Shown piece after piece: positions 62,704-64,000 of a DNA stretch of 64,000 nucleotides. Source of the DNA: Crocinitomix sp044361315 (GTDB taxonomy: Bacteria > Bacteroidota > Bacteroidia > Flavobacteriales_D > Crocinitomicaceae). The notes beneath the pieces were generated by a model. The model did no database searches and had not been told where the DNA came from. It saw only the letters and a program-made list of their open reading frames with translations. The translations under genes were made by a program, and so were the position numbers. The DNA lies in assembly GCA_044361315.1 (NCBI GenBank), contig JBIKJA010000016.1, forward strand, positions 14,403 to 78,402, in the 5' to 3' direction. Each line of letters opens with the position of its first letter. Position 1 is the first letter of the stretch.

Positions 62704-63120
62704 ATGGCAAACGTAGTTCTTAAAAAGAATCTTTCAATAGATGGAATTATGCAAATATTGGAAAAAGGTTTTCCGAATTTTGTATTTAAAAAAAAGAGTC
62801 CTTTTTTAATTGAATGCAATACAGGATTGGGTGGTAAATTTAATATTAATGTTACTGGTGTAACTATTAATGTTATGCCTAAAATACCAATTTTATTGGT
62901 ATTAATTCTGGTGTTTTCCATAATTGGAATATTTTTAATTATTGGAATGCAAAAAAACCCTACTGCGGTAGCAATTGCAAATTATCTTAATGAAAACCAA
63001 GATAATTCTGAAATGCCAATTAACATAGCAACTGAAATCCCAGATACCTGCCCCCATTGTAAAAATCCAAATTCAAAGAAGATAAGATTATGTGAATGGT
63101 GTGGTAATCAAATAATTTAA
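62704..63120 (+). CDS. Membrane protein with C-terminal zinc ribbon
   Basis: The 138-residue protein has a soluble N-terminal part (about 1-58), one span (about 60-82, ILLVLILVFSIIGIFLIIG), a linker and the same zinc ribbon as its neighbour: IPDTCPHCKNPN and IRLCEWCGNQII. The domain before the span (VVLKKNLSIDGIMQILEKG, FNINVTGVTINVM) is not familiar. The ribbon, shared with the preceding gene, could bind a common partner, nucleic acid or the SPFH protein. That is inference. Confidence 0.85.
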   Translation: MANVVLKKNLSIDGIMQILEKGFPNFVFKKKSPFLIECNTGLGGKFNINVTGVTINVMPKIPILLVLILVFSIIGIFLIIGMQKNPTAVAIANYLNENQDNSEMPINIATEIPDTCPHCKNPNSKKIRLCEWCGNQII

Positions 63121-63132
63121 AAAATAACTCAC

Positions 63133-63474
63133 ATGAACTGTCCAAATTGTAAAAACCCTATTCAAGAAAGCTCCTCTTTATGTGAGTGGTGTGGTAATCC
63201 AGATAATAATAACTCAGGAACACCGATTATTAATGAAGTCCAGAATTTGAATATATCAAATAAAACTATTATAAAATCAAAAAATAATATTACATATAGT
63301 ATTCCAGGTATAGCAATTTTATTTATTTGGGTTCTAGGAAATTTAATTTCAGAAAGAGATAAACATGCCATCTTCAATATGGATGATTTAAGCCCAATAC
63401 TAATCATTGGATTGATTATTTTAGTTATTGGCTTAATTATAAAATATAATAAAAAAATGAAAAATGAAAAATAG
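63133..63474 (+). CDS. Membrane protein with N-terminal zinc ribbon
   Basis: The 113-residue protein has the zinc ribbon at its start (MNCPNCKNPIQ, LCEWCGNPDN), an Asn-rich linker and two spans (about 57-74 and 87-105). It is the third zinc-ribbon protein in a row, with the domain moved to the N-terminus. The linker composition matches its neighbours. It starts 12 bases after the preceding stop and overlaps the next gene by 11 bases. Confidence 0.85.
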   Translation: MNCPNCKNPIQESSSLCEWCGNPDNNNSGTPIINEVQNLNISNKTIIKSKNNITYSIPGIAILFIWVLGNLISERDKHAIFNMDDLSPILIIGLIILVIGLIIKYNKKMKNEK

Positions 63475-63802
63475 CTTTTTAGTTTTAGGAGGGATTCTTA
63501 TCCTGATTAATACAGTAGTAGGATTGATTTTTAATTCTTATAATCCATTTAATATGGTAATGGCTGATATTAGCATTCTTTTATCAACCGCATTAATTTA
63601 TGGCGCATACACAAGTAAAATGGCAGATGGTTTTAAAATTGGCTTTACTGTTTTATTCGCAATAACTGGTTTAATACGATTTGTTTGTTCTGTTATTTCA
63701 CTAGAACAATTTAAAGACAATATGGCTTTTTTAGTTTTCATTATTTTTTTAGCAATTGAAGGACTAAGTTTTTTTGTTGGAAGTAGTTTGAAAAATAAAT
63801 AG
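63464..63802 (+). CDS. Four-span hypothetical membrane protein
   Basis: The 112-residue protein is almost wholly membrane-embedded, with about four spans (5-24, 30-48, 57-77, 87-108). It has no zinc ribbon. It overlaps the preceding gene by 11 bases, so the pair is co-translated. It ends 8 bases before the hairpin site at 63811 and is thus the last gene of the block. I recognise no family. Confidence 0.8.
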   Translation: MKNSFLVLGGILILINTVVGLIFNSYNPFNMVMADISILLSTALIYGAYTSKMADGFKIGFTVLFAITGLIRFVCSVISLEQFKDNMAFLVFIIFLAIEGLSFFVGSSLKNK

Positions 63803-63810
63803 TTACTGCA

Positions 63811-63887
63811 GCTAACAGCGTGTAAGCGATATTGCCTTGCCGCAGGCGCAACACAAGTCAACATCGCCTACACGCAAACCGTCAGGC
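63811..63887. repeat. attC-like imperfect palindrome
   Basis: GCTAAC (63811-63816) opens the element. Arms at 63818-63834 and 63859-63875 (outer part GCGTGTA/TACACGC) pair at 15 of 17 positions around a 24-base loop. The right arm is followed by AAACC and GTCAGGC (63881-63887). Partly complementary end boxes, a bulged stem and an asymmetric spacer recall integron attC sites. It follows the last gene of the integrase-linked block. Confidence 0.55.
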
Positions 63888-64000
63888 TGTGAAAAAACTA
63901 GTATTTCCATAAAAAATCGTACAAAACAGACCTTCAATTAAGCGTTTTCGGCTTTATTTAACCTATCCATTTTTATGCAACTTGTGCAAAGTAAAAAGAG

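Overview
The window is a piece of a Bacteroidota chromosome, most likely from the Flavobacteriales. The signs are low GC content, a type IX secretion sorting domain, -33/-7 promoters of the TTG...TAnnTTTG type, a split transketolase, Bacteroidota-type LptD, a DPP7-like S46 peptidase, and many short lipoproteins and signal peptides. I see no rRNA, tRNA, CRISPR array or complete insertion sequence. Layout. 1-7.3 kb: the 5' part of a large secreted protein with a small secreted partner, a split transketolase with a von Willebrand A gene lodged between its halves, an ECF sigma operon (sigma factor, membrane regulator candidate, Spy-like periplasmic protein) and a class III aminotransferase. 7.3-17.9 kb: a PAS/GAF/PP2C membrane sensor, MiaE, a DivIC/FtsB-like division protein, a T9SS cargo protein, an S46 dipeptidyl peptidase and a fused SpmA/SpmB-type membrane protein. 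18-23 kb: two REP-like repeats, then formate-tetrahydrofolate ligase overlapping FdhD, a small lipoprotein with an Ala-rich coiled-coil protein, and GAPDH. 23-31.6 kb: envelope proteins, a methyltransferase/VanW pair, an ATP-grasp enzyme and UvrA. 31.6-34.1 kb: a decayed surface-polysaccharide locus. rfbC and a Wza-like export lipoprotein are intact, but a Wzc-type kinase, an AsnB-like amidotransferase, a glycosyltransferase and a membrane protein survive only as end fragments joined out of frame. 34-48 kb: DacB, a two-gene molybdenum NAD-linked formate dehydrogenase (NuoEF-like subunit plus catalytic subunit), a YpfJ remnant, an M14 carboxypeptidase, MsrA, a DEAD-box helicase and a 1224-residue TraB/GumN-like protein. 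48-52.3 kb: an accessory block with an XRE regulator, three secreted or lipoprotein genes of unknown function and a membrane protein, threaded with a repeated leader sequence. 52.5-59.5 kb: an Fe-S redox pair, MCE protein and amidase on the minus strand, divergent from lptD. 59.5-63.9 kb: a mobile block with a REP-like repeat, an integrase remnant, an intact tyrosine recombinase, and a five-gene set (SPFH-SHOCT protein, three zinc-ribbon membrane proteins, one four-helix membrane protein) bracketed by inverted repeats that resemble recombination sites. How the parts work together. Fhs, FdhD and the formate dehydrogenase form a formate/one-carbon module spread over two loci. LptD, amidase, MCE, DacB and VanW serve the envelope. 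The most likely undescribed system is the integrase-linked SPFH/zinc-ribbon block at the right end. The polysaccharide locus decayed by internal deletions and the 97-base duplicated leader are the other unusual structures.
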